A stretch of DNA of 64,000 nt from Aestuariibaculum lutulentum. Its GTDB lineage: Bacteria > Bacteroidota > Bacteroidia > Flavobacteriales > Flavobacteriaceae. Shown here piece by piece: positions 7,815 through 17,146 of this stretch (position 1 is the stretch's first letter; each line of letters starts with the position of its first letter). The position numbers and the translations under genes are program-made. The notes beneath the pieces were generated by a model. The model did no database searches and was not told the DNA's origin. It saw only the letters and a program-made list of their open reading frames with translations. The stretch covers positions 967,501-1,031,500 of the forward strand of contig NZ_CP136709.1 in the NCBI RefSeq assembly GCF_032926325.1. The letters run 5' to 3'.

Positions 7815-9203
7815 ATGAAAAACACCACTTCTTATATAGAAAAAAATAAAGACAGATTTCTATCTGAACTTGTTGAGCTTTTAAAAATTCCTTCTATAAG
7901 CGCCGATTCTGCTTATAAGGCAGACGTTTTAAGAACTGCTGAAGCTGTAAAAGAACGTCTTGAACAAGCTGGTTGCGATACTGTAGAAATTTGTCCGACG
8001 GCAGGTTACCCTATTGTTTACGGTGAAAAAATAATCAATAACGACTTACCTACTGTTTTAGTATACGGACATTATGATGTACAACCAGCAGATCCATTAG
8101 AATTATGGGACTCTGCACCTTTTGAGCCAGTAATTAAAACAACAGAACTTCATCCTGAAGGAGCCATTTTTGCTCGTGGCGCTTGCGACGATAAAGGCCA
8201 AATGTACATGCACGTTAAGGCTTTAGAGTTTATGACTTCTACAGACCAGTTACCTTGTAACGTAAAATTCATGATTGAAGGTGAAGAAGAAGTTGGCAGT
8301 GTTAACTTATCAACTTTCGTTAAAGAAAATCGTGAAAAACTAAGCAACGATGTTATTCTTATTTCAGATACCGGAATGATTGCTAAAGACACACCATCAA
8401 TCACGACAGGGCTAAGAGGTTTAAGCTACGTTGAAGTTGAAGTTACAGGACCTAACCGCGATTTACACTCTGGTTTATACGGTGGCGCTGTAGCGAATCC
8501 AATTAATGTGCTTACTAAAATGATTGCGTCTTTACATGACGAAAATAATCATATTACCATTCCTGGATTTTACGATAAAGTAGAAGAATTATCTCAAGAC
8601 GAGCGTGCCGAAATGGCAAAAGCTCCGTTCAGCTTAGACGACTACAAAAAAGCATTAGATATCGATGATGTTTATGGCGAAGCTGGATACACGACCAACG
8701 AGCGTAATTCCATCCGTCCAACTCTAGATGTTAACGGTATTTGGGGTGGTTATATTGGCGAAGGTGCCAAAACTGTTATTGCCAGCAAAGCATACGCTAA
8801 AATATCTATGCGTTTAGTTCCTGGTCAGGAATGGGAAGAAATCACAGAATTGTTTAAAAACCATTTCGAAAGTATTGCGCCTAAAGCCGTTAAAGTTAAA
8901 GTTAAACCTCATCACGGCGGACAAGGGTATGTAACGCCAACCGATAATATTGGTTATCAGGCCGCTGCAAAAGCATATACCGATACTTTTGGAAAAGCTC
9001 CAATTCCACAACGCGGTGGCGGAAGTATTCCAATTGTAGCGCTTTTCGAAAAAGAATTAGACAGCAAAATTATACTAATGGGCTTTGGTTTAGACAGCGA
9101 CGCCATTCACTCGCCTAACGAGCATTTTGGTGTATTCAATTATTTAAAAGGCATTGAAACCATTCCGTTATTCTACAAATATTTCACAGAATTATCTAAA
9201 TAA
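7815..9203 (+). CDS. M20-family dipeptidase (DapE/CNDP-like)
   Basis: This 462-residue zinc peptidase has the M20 ligand motifs in order: GHYDVQPAD (about residue 92), GACDDKGQ (about 126), EGEEEVGS (about 160) and C-terminal HSPNEHFG (about 437). The lid/dimerisation domain lies between. The family hydrolyses dipeptides or related amides in the cytoplasm, and this subgroup is usually labelled dipeptidase. The longer reading frame to 7740 is rejected because it begins upstream of the likely promoter box and adds an unconserved lysine-rich stretch. The gene stands alone, with a strong hairpin after its stop. Confidence 0.93.
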   Translation: MKNTTSYIEKNKDRFLSELVELLKIPSISADSAYKADVLRTAEAVKERLEQAGCDTVEICPTAGYPIVYGEKIINNDLPTVLVYGHYDVQPADPLELWDSAPFEPVIKTTELHPEGAIFARGACDDKGQMYMHVKALEFMTSTDQLPCNVKFMIEGEEEVGSVNLSTFVKENREKLSNDVILISDTGMIAKDTPSITTGLRGLSYVEVEVTGPNRDLHSGLYGGAVANPINVLTKMIASLHDENNHITIPGFYDKVEELSQDERAEMAKAPFSLDDYKKALDIDDVYGEAGYTTNERNSIRPTLDVNGIWGGYIGEGAKTVIASKAYAKISMRLVPGQEWEEITELFKNHFESIAPKAVKVKVKPHHGGQGYVTPTDNIGYQAAAKAYTDTFGKAPIPQRGGGSIPIVALFEKELDSKIILMGFGLDSDAIHSPNEHFGVFNYLKGIETIPLFYKYFTELSK

Positions 9204-9216
9204 TATTCAGGGTGTT

Positions 9217-9250
9217 ACCCAGTGGTGTTTTGATTAAAACACCACTGGGT
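9217..9250. terminator. Perfect 15-bp hairpin after the M20 peptidase gene
   Basis: The arms at 9217-9231 and 9236-9250 are exactly complementary over 15 bp with a GATT loop. It starts 14 bp after the stop codon, so it probably ends or stabilises the transcript. The base of the stem is not followed by a U-run, but the upper stem carries an internal A/T tract. It may therefore be an imperfect intrinsic terminator or an mRNA 3' stabiliser. Confidence 0.55.
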
Positions 9251-9309
9251 CGCGCTTTACGCACTACATGGTAGTTAGCTTCAATCGCTAACACGACAAG
9301 CACTACTTT

Positions 9310-10170
9310 ATGAAAAACCAACACTCTAACCACCTTATTCAACTTACTTTAGCTACTTTTTTTATAAGTACATCGGGTGCTTTAGGAAAGTATATCGATT
9401 TACCCATTCCGGTAATTATCTGGTGGCGTTGTATTATTGCCGGTGTTGCATTATTTGCGTTTTGCAACTATAAAAAATTCAATCTTAAACTAAATTCTAA
9501 AACCGATGTTGTCACGGTAATTATAAGTGCTTTACTCATGGGTGGTCACTGGATTACCTATTTCTTAGCCTTAAAACTTTCGAATGTAGCACTAGGGATG
9601 TTATCCTTATTCACCTTCCCGATTTTAACGGCGTTTTTAGAGCCTTTATTTATTAAAACAAAATTTGATCCGTTTTACATTATTTTAGGTGTCTTAGTAT
9701 TGTTAGGGCTTTACATTCTGGCTCCAGAATTTAACTTAGAAAGTTCCCTGTTAAAAGGCGTCCTTTTCGGATTACTATCAGCCGTATTTTATGCCTTACG
9801 TAATATTCTATCTAAAAAACTAACCGCCAAATACAATGGCTCCAGTGTTATGTTTTATCAAAGCTTGGTGGTCGGTTTAATTTTATCGCCAGCTTTATTT
9901 ATCTTAGAAAGCAACGGACTAAAAGAACAGTTTCCTTATATCCTTTTTCTTGGTTTAATTACCACTGCTGTTGGACATTCTATGTTAGTGAACAGTTTAA
10001 AACATTTTACCGTTAGCACCGCAAGCATAATTAATAGTATTCAGCCTATTTTCGGAATTATTCTTGCCTTCTTCTTTTTAAACGAAACACCAACGCTAAA
10101 CACCTTTTTAGGGGGCTCGCTTATTCTGGCAACCGTAATTATTGAAAGCGTAAGATCGAGAAATAGGTAA
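9310..10170 (+). CDS. EamA/DMT-family transporter
   Basis: This 286-residue protein has about ten transmembrane helices arranged as two EamA repeats, residues about 10-138 and 150-280. The first ends near FTFPILTAFLEPLF and the second near INSIQPIFGIILAFFFLNE, the repeated helix-4 signature of drug/metabolite exporters. It probably exports a small metabolite across the inner membrane; the substrate cannot be read from the sequence. No neighbour suggests a pathway. Confidence 0.9.
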   Translation: MKNQHSNHLIQLTLATFFISTSGALGKYIDLPIPVIIWWRCIIAGVALFAFCNYKKFNLKLNSKTDVVTVIISALLMGGHWITYFLALKLSNVALGMLSLFTFPILTAFLEPLFIKTKFDPFYIILGVLVLLGLYILAPEFNLESSLLKGVLFGLLSAVFYALRNILSKKLTAKYNGSSVMFYQSLVVGLILSPALFILESNGLKEQFPYILFLGLITTAVGHSMLVNSLKHFTVSTASIINSIQPIFGIILAFFFLNETPTLNTFLGGSLILATVIIESVRSRNR

Positions 10171-10351
10171 AACATATACCATAAAAAGCTTAATAAACAT
10201 TTTAAGTCCTTAATAATAGTGTATAACCAACCTCTATATCCTGTATTCAATTTCACATAATAAATTAGAAACCAACAATTAAACTCATAATTATGTAACA
10301 AAATCTTGCTTTTAACGTTTTATAGATTATCAATCAAAATCATCAATCATT

Positions 10352-11452
10352 ATGTTAAAGCAATTCTTCATTATTTGCTCGGGTTCAGACACAGATATTT
10401 TAAACTCCTGCTCTAAAGGCGAACAAAACAAATATGCCGGGATAGGTGCCACAGTTTTCTTTACAGCACTAATGGCTTTTATCGCGGCGAGCTATGCCTT
10501 ATACGCCGTATTTGACAATTACTACACCGCTGTGTTCTTCGGACTCATCTGGGGATTACTCATTTTTAATCTGGACCGCTATATAGTTTCGACCATTAAA
10601 AAGACAGGGAATTTTGCAGATGAAGTAATTCAGGCATCTCCACGAATCCTTTTGGCAGTTATCATCGCCGTTGTGATATCAAAACCTTTAGAACTTAAGA
10701 TTTTTGAAAAGGAAATAGACCGTGTACTTTTAGAACAAAAAAATGAATTTACACTAGCAAACAAAAACCAGATTGCAGAACAATACGCCCCTCAAATTAA
10801 AGAACTGGAAGCCTCAATTTCTAGTCTACAAAATGAAATTACAACTAAAGAAACCGAAGTTAATGCGCTTTACGACACCTATATTTCTGAAGCCGAAGGT
10901 ACAGCTGGAACAAAACTATTAGGCAAAGGACCTGTTTATAAAGAGAAACGCGACAAACACGACGCTGCTTTAGCCGAATTGCAACAACTGAAAACTGATA
11001 ATGCTGAAAAAATTAAAGCTATTGAATCTGAAATAGCCAATTTAAAAAGCGATTACGACAATCAGGTAACAACATCACAACCTGTCATTTCAAATTTCGA
11101 CGGACTCATGGCTAGAGTTGACGCCTTAAATAAATTACCTTGGTTGCCGTCTTTCTTTATTTTCCTGTTGTTTTTAGCCATTGAAACCTCCCCTATTTTC
11201 GCGAAGCTACTATCTCCAAAAGGCGCTTACGATTTTAAACTGGAAAATGAAGAAACTGCCATCAAAACACATGTACTTCAAAACAAAAATCAGCGGGAAG
11301 CCTTGCTGAAAACTGAATTCGCTATTAACGATCGTGTATATAAAGACATTGAACAAGAAGACGAATTATACAATTATAAACGTAAAAAAGCAAGAGAATT
11401 ACTCCAATTACAAGCCGATGCCTTTTTCAACCAACAAAAGAATATATTGTAG
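10352..11452 (+). CDS. DUF4407 domain membrane protein
   Basis: This 366-residue protein has two or three transmembrane helices near the N-terminus (about residues 32-80 and 98-115), the segment FNLDRYIVS between them, a long charged coiled-coil domain (about 120-250), and one more membrane helix (LPSFFIFLLFLAIETSPIF, about 268-287). This is the DUF4407 layout. No biochemical function is known. The large coil suggests a structural or scaffolding role at the inner membrane. It appears monocistronic. Confidence 0.85.
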   Translation: MLKQFFIICSGSDTDILNSCSKGEQNKYAGIGATVFFTALMAFIAASYALYAVFDNYYTAVFFGLIWGLLIFNLDRYIVSTIKKTGNFADEVIQASPRILLAVIIAVVISKPLELKIFEKEIDRVLLEQKNEFTLANKNQIAEQYAPQIKELEASISSLQNEITTKETEVNALYDTYISEAEGTAGTKLLGKGPVYKEKRDKHDAALAELQQLKTDNAEKIKAIESEIANLKSDYDNQVTTSQPVISNFDGLMARVDALNKLPWLPSFFIFLLFLAIETSPIFAKLLSPKGAYDFKLENEETAIKTHVLQNKNQREALLKTEFAINDRVYKDIEQEDELYNYKRKKARELLQLQADAFFNQQKNIL

Positions 11453-11521
11453 TTAAATACTAATTTTAAGTGAGTTTGTTTATTTTTACAACAACTCCCA
11501 TAGAAGCGTAACTATAATATT

Positions 11522-11953
11522 ATGAAAAAACTTATTCTTTTACTTTGCCTGATGTGTGCCTGCACCGTATTTTCTCAAAATAATGAAGAAAAAGACATTA
11601 ATGACATTCAGGCGGTTTTAAAGGCGCAACGTTTGGCGTGGTCTAAAAATAACATTGAAGAATTTATGGAAGGCTACTGGAAAAGTGACTCTCTTAAATT
11701 CTACGGGAGTAATGGTGTTACCTATGGATGGGAGAATACTTTAAAGCGTTACAAAAAAGCGTACCCGAGCAAAGACCACACGGGTAAATTAAGTTTTAAA
11801 ATAAATGATATCTCTAAAATTACTGATGACGCCTATTATGTATTGGGTGAATTTCACTTAAAACGTGAAGTAGGTAATGCCAGCGGATTTTTTATGTTGG
11901 TATTTAAGAAGATAAACGGCGAATGGAAAATTATCGCCGATACCTCTGCTTAA
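11522..11953 (+). CDS. Secreted NTF2-like / DUF4440-type protein
   Basis: The 143-residue product has an N-terminal signal sequence (MKKLILLLCLMCACTVFSQ) followed by one small alpha+beta cone domain. The pattern of an initial helix (IQAVLKAQRLAWSKNN) and a C-terminal strand pair ending WKIIADTSA fits SnoaL/NTF2-like DUF4440 proteins. These bind or turn over small ligands, but no catalytic residue is obvious here. Location is probably periplasmic. It is transcribed alone and ends tail-to-tail 10 bp from the PhnA-like gene. Confidence 0.8.
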   Translation: MKKLILLLCLMCACTVFSQNNEEKDINDIQAVLKAQRLAWSKNNIEEFMEGYWKSDSLKFYGSNGVTYGWENTLKRYKKAYPSKDHTGKLSFKINDISKITDDAYYVLGEFHLKREVGNASGFFMLVFKKINGEWKIIADTSA

Positions 11954-11963
11954 AACTATCTTA

Positions 11964-12542
11964 TTAGGTTTTCTTAACGTATTTCGTAATAATTACGATT
12001 TGCTGTCCGTCAACCTTTCCTTCAATATATTCTGCATTGTCGCGATCTAAACGAATGTTTCTAACTGCCGTTCCTTGTTTCGCGACCATGCTCGATCCTT
12101 TTACTTTTAAATCTTTAACTAAAACAACCGAATCACCGTTTTCTAAAATAACACCATTTACATCGCGGTGTATTACTTTTTCACTTTCGTCTTTATCTTC
12201 ACCTGTTGCACGTGCTAAAGCTAAAGCTTCATCATCTAAATACATCATATCCAGTAAGTCTTTAGGCCATCCTTCACCTCTTAAACGTTGTAACATTCTC
12301 CATGATAAAATTTGCACAGCCACGAACTCACTCCACATACTGTCATTTAAACAACGCCAGTGGTTAGCATCCATTTCTGTTTCGCCTTCAATCTGACTTA
12401 AACAGGTACCACAAACCAACAAACTGTTATCAACACTTTCATTTAATGAGGGTGGCAAGGTATATTGACTTAATCCTTTATCCGATTTACATATTTCGCA
12501 AGTGTTATTGCTTCTGTCTTTTAACGTTTGTAGTATACTCAT
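11964..12542 (-). CDS. PhnA domain-containing zinc-ribbon protein
   Basis: This 192-residue protein has an N-terminal zinc ribbon with Cys pairs CEICKSD (about residue 15) and CGTCLSQ (about 44), and a C-terminal PhnA domain (about residues 125-190) containing DVNGVILENGDSV and the SMVAKQGTAVRNIRL segment. The middle (55-120) is longer than in the E. coli protein. Despite the historical name, PhnA-type proteins are not shown to be phosphonatases of this kind in most genomes, so the function is left open. Confidence 0.85.
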   Translation of the reverse strand: MSILQTLKDRSNNTCEICKSDKGLSQYTLPPSLNESVDNSLLVCGTCLSQIEGETEMDANHWRCLNDSMWSEFVAVQILSWRMLQRLRGEGWPKDLLDMMYLDDEALALARATGEDKDESEKVIHRDVNGVILENGDSVVLVKDLKVKGSSMVAKQGTAVRNIRLDRDNAEYIEGKVDGQQIVIITKYVKKT

Positions 12543-12605
12543 AATTTGTATTTTAAGATTGCAATAATACGCCTAAATTAAAGCATCCGCAAGCTACAAA
12601 AGAAA

Positions 12606-12626
12606 AGGCATCTAAATTAGATGCCT
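12606..12626 (-). terminator. Intrinsic terminator after the two-repeat secreted protein gene
   Basis: AGGCATCTAA and TTAGATGCCT form a 10-bp stem. On the minus strand it is followed by TTTCTTTTG, and it lies 20 bp past the stop codon at 12647. Confidence 0.75.
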
Positions 12627-12646
12627 CTTCCCACTAATTAAGCTAC

Positions 12647-13471
12647 CTATTTTGATAACTCTGCTACTAACTTATATACGGCATCACCATGTACAGGTGT
12701 AAAATACTTATCTATCTTTTTACCACGTGCTTTACGGTCTGCCTCATTAGGCCATTTTTTCTTAGCCATTTCTGTAAAACCATCGAACATTTTATCCAAA
12801 TCACCTAAGGAATCTAAAAAGAAGGCTTCCACCATTTGAGAAGAATCACTTCCCCAGGCGTGTCTGTGTGGATAATACCCTTTAATTAATGCATTATCTT
12901 TAATAAATACTTCGAAGTTTTCTTTCATTAAAGCTTCAATTTCATCACCATCATAATCTTTTGGAAAAGCCCAATGTGTGGTTCTTACATAAAGAATTAA
13001 ATCCTTCTTGTTGTTCTCCGGAATATACTTAGCTAAAGGCATGGTATAATAAATCTCATCCGAATGAATTGGCGAATAATATGCCCTTTGCTTTTGAAAG
13101 AAAGCCTCTCTAGCGTCTTTATCAGGCCACGCTGCTTCAGCTAATTCACCATCTTTTTCATTGGCTTTTACTATATCTTCCCAGGTTTTGTAAACATTTA
13201 CAAACAGGATTTCACTGTTATCTGGTGTCATTTGATGTAAATACACCGATGATGCCACACGTAAATCATTTTTTTTGATAACTTTTTCCAGATATTCCTT
13301 TTCTACAGACTTCCAGGTATCCATATCAAAATCTTCCTTGTCCATATTCCAGTGGGCCTTCGTTACTGTAATATACATAGGGCGTGAATCGTCTTGAGCT
13401 AAGACTGAAGATATACTGAATAATAATAGCAAAGTTAGCATTGCTGCTAATAGTTGATTAGTTGTTTTCAT
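12647..13471 (-). CDS. Secreted protein with an internal duplication, unknown function
   Basis: The 274-residue product has a signal peptide (about residues 1-25, ending SSVLAQ) followed by two similar domains of about 115 residues. Repeat one runs from YITVTKAHWNMDK to YYSPIHSDEIYYTM. Repeat two runs from LYVRTTHWAFPKD to YFTPVHGDAVYKLV. Each has a T-HW motif at the first strand and a Y[YF][ST]P[IV]H[SG]D motif at the end, which suggests duplicated dimeric alpha-beta-barrel-like modules. I do not recognise a named family. Conserved His, Trp and Asp could bind a ligand or metal, but that is inference. It has its own terminator. Confidence 0.8.
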   Translation of the reverse strand: MKTTNQLLAAMLTLLLLFSISSVLAQDDSRPMYITVTKAHWNMDKEDFDMDTWKSVEKEYLEKVIKKNDLRVASSVYLHQMTPDNSEILFVNVYKTWEDIVKANEKDGELAEAAWPDKDAREAFFQKQRAYYSPIHSDEIYYTMPLAKYIPENNKKDLILYVRTTHWAFPKDYDGDEIEALMKENFEVFIKDNALIKGYYPHRHAWGSDSSQMVEAFFLDSLGDLDKMFDGFTEMAKKKWPNEADRKARGKKIDKYFTPVHGDAVYKLVAELSK

Positions 13472-13660
13472 AATTGTAATTAATTAAGGTTAGTATATTA
13501 GTTTTGAACGTTAAATACTAAATCTTTAATCGGGGCAATTGAAAACCTGGGGTAAAAAAATTTGGGGAAGTAAAATTTAATTTTTGCTATTATTATTTCC
13601 AAGAGGGTAGTGAAATAACATTACTAATTTACAAAAATTAATTTATTAACAATCAATTAT

Positions 13661-14023
13661 TTAATTTAATTGCTCTTTTAATTTTTTAGGCATTCCTTTT
13701 ACAACCATCTCGTAAGAATGGTCTATAAGGGTCAATAACAATGAGGATGAAATCTCAGCATCATGAAGTTTAACGGTATTCCAATGCGTCTTACTCATAT
13801 GGTAACCCGAATCGATATTCTCATATTCTGCACGTAGTTCTAGTGCATATTCCGGGTCGCATTTCAAATTAATAGCCTTCTCTCCGGTTTCCCATCGATC
13901 GAGAGCAATAAGCGCATACATTTTTCCCAGCACCTTAAAAACTAAAGTATCAGGATTAAAAGGAAATTCTTCGGTTGTTCCTTTCTTTTTTAAGCAGTAA
14001 TCTCGTATTTGCTCGATGTTCAT
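13661..14023 (-). CDS. MmcQ/YjbR family protein
   Basis: This 120-residue single-domain protein matches the YjbR fold family across its length: an initial helix (IEQIRDYCLKKKGTTEEFPF), strand-rich centre and the segment SGYHMSKTHWNTV typical of the family. YjbR/MmcQ proteins have a double-wing-like DNA-binding fold, but no target is known. It overlaps the upstream DUF4230 gene by 4 bp, so the two are translationally coupled in the minus-strand run with the cyclase. Confidence 0.9.
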   Translation of the reverse strand: MNIEQIRDYCLKKKGTTEEFPFNPDTLVFKVLGKMYALIALDRWETGEKAINLKCDPEYALELRAEYENIDSGYHMSKTHWNTVKLHDAEISSSLLLTLIDHSYEMVVKGMPKKLKEQLN

Positions 14024-14631
14024 TCTATAGCTTTTGATTTGATTTGCTCTTCTATTTTTAAAGCGTTATAATCTAAACTCCAGCCAATGGTTTGCACTAT
14101 ATTTTCTATAAGTGAAATCGCTTCCAAAGCTTCCTGCTGCGCGGCATTAAATAATCCGCTCTCGGGTATTTTATCTAAAATATGTTTCTTGGCATCGTTA
14201 TGAAGTTCGGTTAAATCGGATGCTGCAAACTTGTTAAACATACCATCCTTTTTATCATAGTAGTTTAAATTTGTTTCAATAGTCAACACCTCTGGTTGCG
14301 GAAACTTATGAATAATTATGGTTTTATTTTTAGTATCGGCTTCCAGAATAACTTTAGAAAAATCGAAACCTACGTGTGCTTTGGCATTAACAATAACCAA
14401 AGCTTTTTTGGTACTTGAAATAAGTTTTAAGAAGCGCTCCTTAACATCCTCGTAATGGTAAATCTCGGCAAAATCGCCTTCAACAGTTATGAATTTATAG
14501 ACTTTTTTAATCTTATCAAGTAAGATTACCGATTGTGAATTCACACGTTTTTTCTGTGCCTGAATTTTTAAATAGGTAACCACCGCCATCGTGATAAGTC
14601 CGCCTAATATTAAACCAAAAAGAATATCCAT
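14020..14631 (-). CDS. DUF4230 domain protein, membrane-anchored
   Basis: The 203-residue protein has one N-terminal transmembrane helix (ILFGLILGGLITMAVVTYL) and an extracytoplasmic DUF4230 domain (about residues 40-200) that includes KKALVIVNAKAHVGFDFSKV. The function of the family is unknown. It overlaps both neighbours (1 bp with the cyclase upstream, 4 bp with YjbR downstream), so it sits in a tightly coupled operon. Confidence 0.85.
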   Translation of the reverse strand: MDILFGLILGGLITMAVVTYLKIQAQKKRVNSQSVILLDKIKKVYKFITVEGDFAEIYHYEDVKERFLKLISSTKKALVIVNAKAHVGFDFSKVILEADTKNKTIIIHKFPQPEVLTIETNLNYYDKKDGMFNKFAASDLTELHNDAKKHILDKIPESGLFNAAQQEALEAISLIENIVQTIGWSLDYNALKIEEQIKSKAIE

Positions 14632-15386
14632 TACTCTATAATTTTGTATAAAACCGGTTTACTTGGTGTGGCATCGTTTTCAAAAGATGCTATTTGTAAA
14701 TTTAACATATACTCGCCATCTTTTACCTTATTGGGCACATAAATAAATTCGGTAATCGTGGCATCTAAACGCAACTTACCTTGAGTATTCCAAAAGGCAT
14801 TATGAGACAACAACTTACCTTCATCTCTTTCTTTATCGACACTTGGTAAATCGATAAGCAAATGCTTGATGCCTTTTTCCCGAAGATATATAGCCGCTTC
14901 CTCCAATAGATAGGTAGGATTAGTTTTAGAATACCGTTTTGTGAGCTTCTCTTTTAAATTAGGTATAGTGCGAATTACCACAGCATCTCGTTTTTTATTC
15001 CCTAAGGCGAATTGAATTTGCTTTTTAGATATTACAAAATCATCGTCTAACTTTTCAGGTGCTACGGTAATTACTTCAGCTAAAAAGAAAAATTGCTTTA
15101 GATTTTTATTGACAGAATAAACTGTTTCAGTAATATGCCCAACACATTCGGTATGCGTACCATGCGCATGCGGATTGAAGATAATTGTATTAAAATTAAC
15201 CGCCGAACCCTTTACTACACTCCCAACCCAATCTTCTTCTTCAATCACAACCGGTTCAATTTCAGGATTTCCAATATACCAGGCATTTACATTCTCCTGA
15301 CCCGACCGAATGGCTATAGAAATATCAAGCGGTTTGGTTAGATCTATTTGTAATTTTCTGGAATTATATTGAATGGTTGCAAGCAT
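14631..15386 (-). CDS. Cyclase family protein (kynurenine-formamidase-like)
   Basis: The 251-residue protein contains HAHGTHTECVGH near residue 75, corresponding to the HxGTHxDxPxH metal-binding motif of the cyclase/KynB family, with Glu where the usual Asp sits. A further conserved-looking segment LLIDLPSVDKERDEGKL lies near residue 197. Family members hydrolyse N-formylkynurenine or cyclise polyketides using divalent metal. The altered motif and lack of kynurenine genes nearby make a tryptophan-degradation role uncertain. It starts 4 bp after hemW ends, likely in the same operon. Confidence 0.85.
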   Translation of the reverse strand: MLATIQYNSRKLQIDLTKPLDISIAIRSGQENVNAWYIGNPEIEPVVIEEEDWVGSVVKGSAVNFNTIIFNPHAHGTHTECVGHITETVYSVNKNLKQFFFLAEVITVAPEKLDDDFVISKKQIQFALGNKKRDAVVIRTIPNLKEKLTKRYSKTNPTYLLEEAAIYLREKGIKHLLIDLPSVDKERDEGKLLSHNAFWNTQGKLRLDATITEFIYVPNKVKDGEYMLNLQIASFENDATPSKPVLYKIIE

Positions 15387-15390
15387 ATTT

Positions 15391-16536
15391 TTAGTCTATT
15401 TTAAATAAATCTGAAGCAATACCGTCACTTAAAAACTTTCCCTTTTTTGTGACGATTAGTTTATTATCTTCAATATACAACAATTGTTGATTTCTATGTT
15501 TTTCAGACTGCTTTAAAATATAAGTTCTGTAAGTCTCACCAAAATCTTGAGCTACTTTTTCTAAAGACACGCCCCAAATGGTGCGCAAACCCGTCATAAC
15601 ATATTCGTTATACTGATCTGTTTTAGTTAAAGTTTCAACTTCCATTGGCAACTCCCCTTTTTCAATAGCCTGAATGTATTTTGAATTGTTTTTCACATTC
15701 CAGCTTCTGGATTTACCATCAAACGAATGTGCCGATGGACCAATTCCTATATATCGTTTCCCTTGCCAATAAGCTGTATTATTTTTACTAAAAAACTCAG
15801 GTTTCCCAAAATTAGACAACTCGTAATGTACAAAACCGGCTGCTTCCAGCTTTTCAATTAACATATGAAATTGCTCCTGTGCTACAGCATCGTCAGGTGC
15901 TTGTACTTTTCCTTTTTCGATAAAAACATCAAGTGCTGTTTTAGGCTCTACCGTTAAAGCATAACTGGAAATATGCGGAATATTAAACGATAACGCCGTA
16001 TCAATGTTCTCCATCCAGTCTTCATGACTTAATCCCGGAATACCATAAATTAAATCAAGTGAAATATTATCGAAATATTGTGTAGCGACTTCTAAACACG
16101 CTTTTGCCTCTAATGCATTATGTGCTCGGTTCATCAACTTCAAATCTCTTTCAAAAAACGATTGAATACCAATAGAAAGTCTATTGATTCCTATAGCTTT
16201 ATAGCTTTTAAAAACAGTAAGTACATCAGCTCCATCAGCCGTTAAATCATCCGGATTAGATTCTAAAGTAATTTCAGGGTCACTTACAACTTTATAATTT
16301 AAATATACAGCTTGAATTATCGATTGTAACTCCTCGCTATTCAACAATGAAGGTGTTCCACCTCCAAAATAAATGGTTTGAACCACCTGATCTTGAAACT
16401 CAGCTTTTCTAAGTTCCAATTCTTTAATTAAACAGGAAACCAATTCCGGCTTCTTCTTTAAAGATATTGAGAAGTAAAAATCGCAATAATGGCAAGCCTG
16501 CTTACAAAATGGTATGTGAATATATATTCCACTCAT
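15391..16536 (-). CDS. hemW: Radical SAM heme chaperone HemW
   Basis: The 381-residue protein begins with the radical-SAM cluster motif CKQACHYCDF (CxxxCxxC, residues 11-18), followed by FGGGTPSLL (about residue 64) and the SIGIQSFFERDL segment (about 138), all typical of HemW (YggW). The HemW group lacks the oxidase features of true HemN and is thought to insert heme into respiratory enzymes. Length is normal. It opens a minus-strand set followed by the cyclase, DUF4230 and YjbR genes with gaps of a few bases. Confidence 0.93.
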   Translation of the reverse strand: MSGIYIHIPFCKQACHYCDFYFSISLKKKPELVSCLIKELELRKAEFQDQVVQTIYFGGGTPSLLNSEELQSIIQAVYLNYKVVSDPEITLESNPDDLTADGADVLTVFKSYKAIGINRLSIGIQSFFERDLKLMNRAHNALEAKACLEVATQYFDNISLDLIYGIPGLSHEDWMENIDTALSFNIPHISSYALTVEPKTALDVFIEKGKVQAPDDAVAQEQFHMLIEKLEAAGFVHYELSNFGKPEFFSKNNTAYWQGKRYIGIGPSAHSFDGKSRSWNVKNNSKYIQAIEKGELPMEVETLTKTDQYNEYVMTGLRTIWGVSLEKVAQDFGETYRTYILKQSEKHRNQQLLYIEDNKLIVTKKGKFLSDGIASDLFKID

Positions 16537-16590
16537 GTTTTAAGTGATCTATTAGCAATGCCTTTCAGAAAATCTGTAAAGCATGTAAAA

Positions 16591-17145
16591 CTATTTTTTT
16601 ACGCGATCTTCGTTTTGTTTTACAAAACTCGCCCAACCCGAATAACTTTTTCCTACCTCTACACGACCATCATTATAAAAATGACAAACCGCAGCCGCTA
16701 AACCATCGGTCGCATCTAAATTTTTAGGAAGCGTTTTCAAGCCTAACAGACTTTGCAACATTTTTGCCACCTGTTCCTTACTGGCATTCCCGTTTCCTGT
16801 AATTGCCATTTTAATTTTCTTCGGCGAGTATTCTGTAATAGGTACTTCGCGACTTAAACCAGCCGCCATTGCAACACCTTGCGCTCGCCCCAATTTCAGC
16901 ATACTTTGCACGTTCTTCCCAAAGAAAGGCGCTTCAATGGCTATTTCATCAGGGTGATGTGTGTCAATCAATTCAATGGTACGTTCAAAAATAAGTTTCA
17001 GTTTTAAATAATGATCGTCGTATTTTTTTAAATCGAGCTCATTTAACTGCAAAAAAGACATAGTTTTCCCAACAACTTTTATCAATCCAAAACCCATAAC
17101 CGTAGTTCCTGGGTCGATTCCTAAAATAATTCTTTCCTTAGGCAT
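16591..17145 (-). CDS. ruvC: Crossover junction endodeoxyribonuclease RuvC
   Basis: With the start at the ATG at 17145 the product has 184 residues, the usual RuvC length. The catalytic acidic set is visible: IDPGT near residue 12, IEAPFF near residue 70, and the C-terminal DATDGLAAAVCH with two Asp. RuvC cuts Holliday junctions as a dimer with RuvAB. An eight-codon upstream extension is possible in frame but would overlap the preceding gene and is not family-like, so it was dropped. The stop of the upstream membrane-protein gene is 1 bp away. Confidence 0.95.
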   Translation of the reverse strand: MPKERIILGIDPGTTVMGFGLIKVVGKTMSFLQLNELDLKKYDDHYLKLKLIFERTIELIDTHHPDEIAIEAPFFGKNVQSMLKLGRAQGVAMAAGLSREVPITEYSPKKIKMAITGNGNASKEQVAKMLQSLLGLKTLPKNLDATDGLAAAVCHFYNDGRVEVGKSYSGWASFVKQNEDRVKK

Positions 17146-17146
17146 A

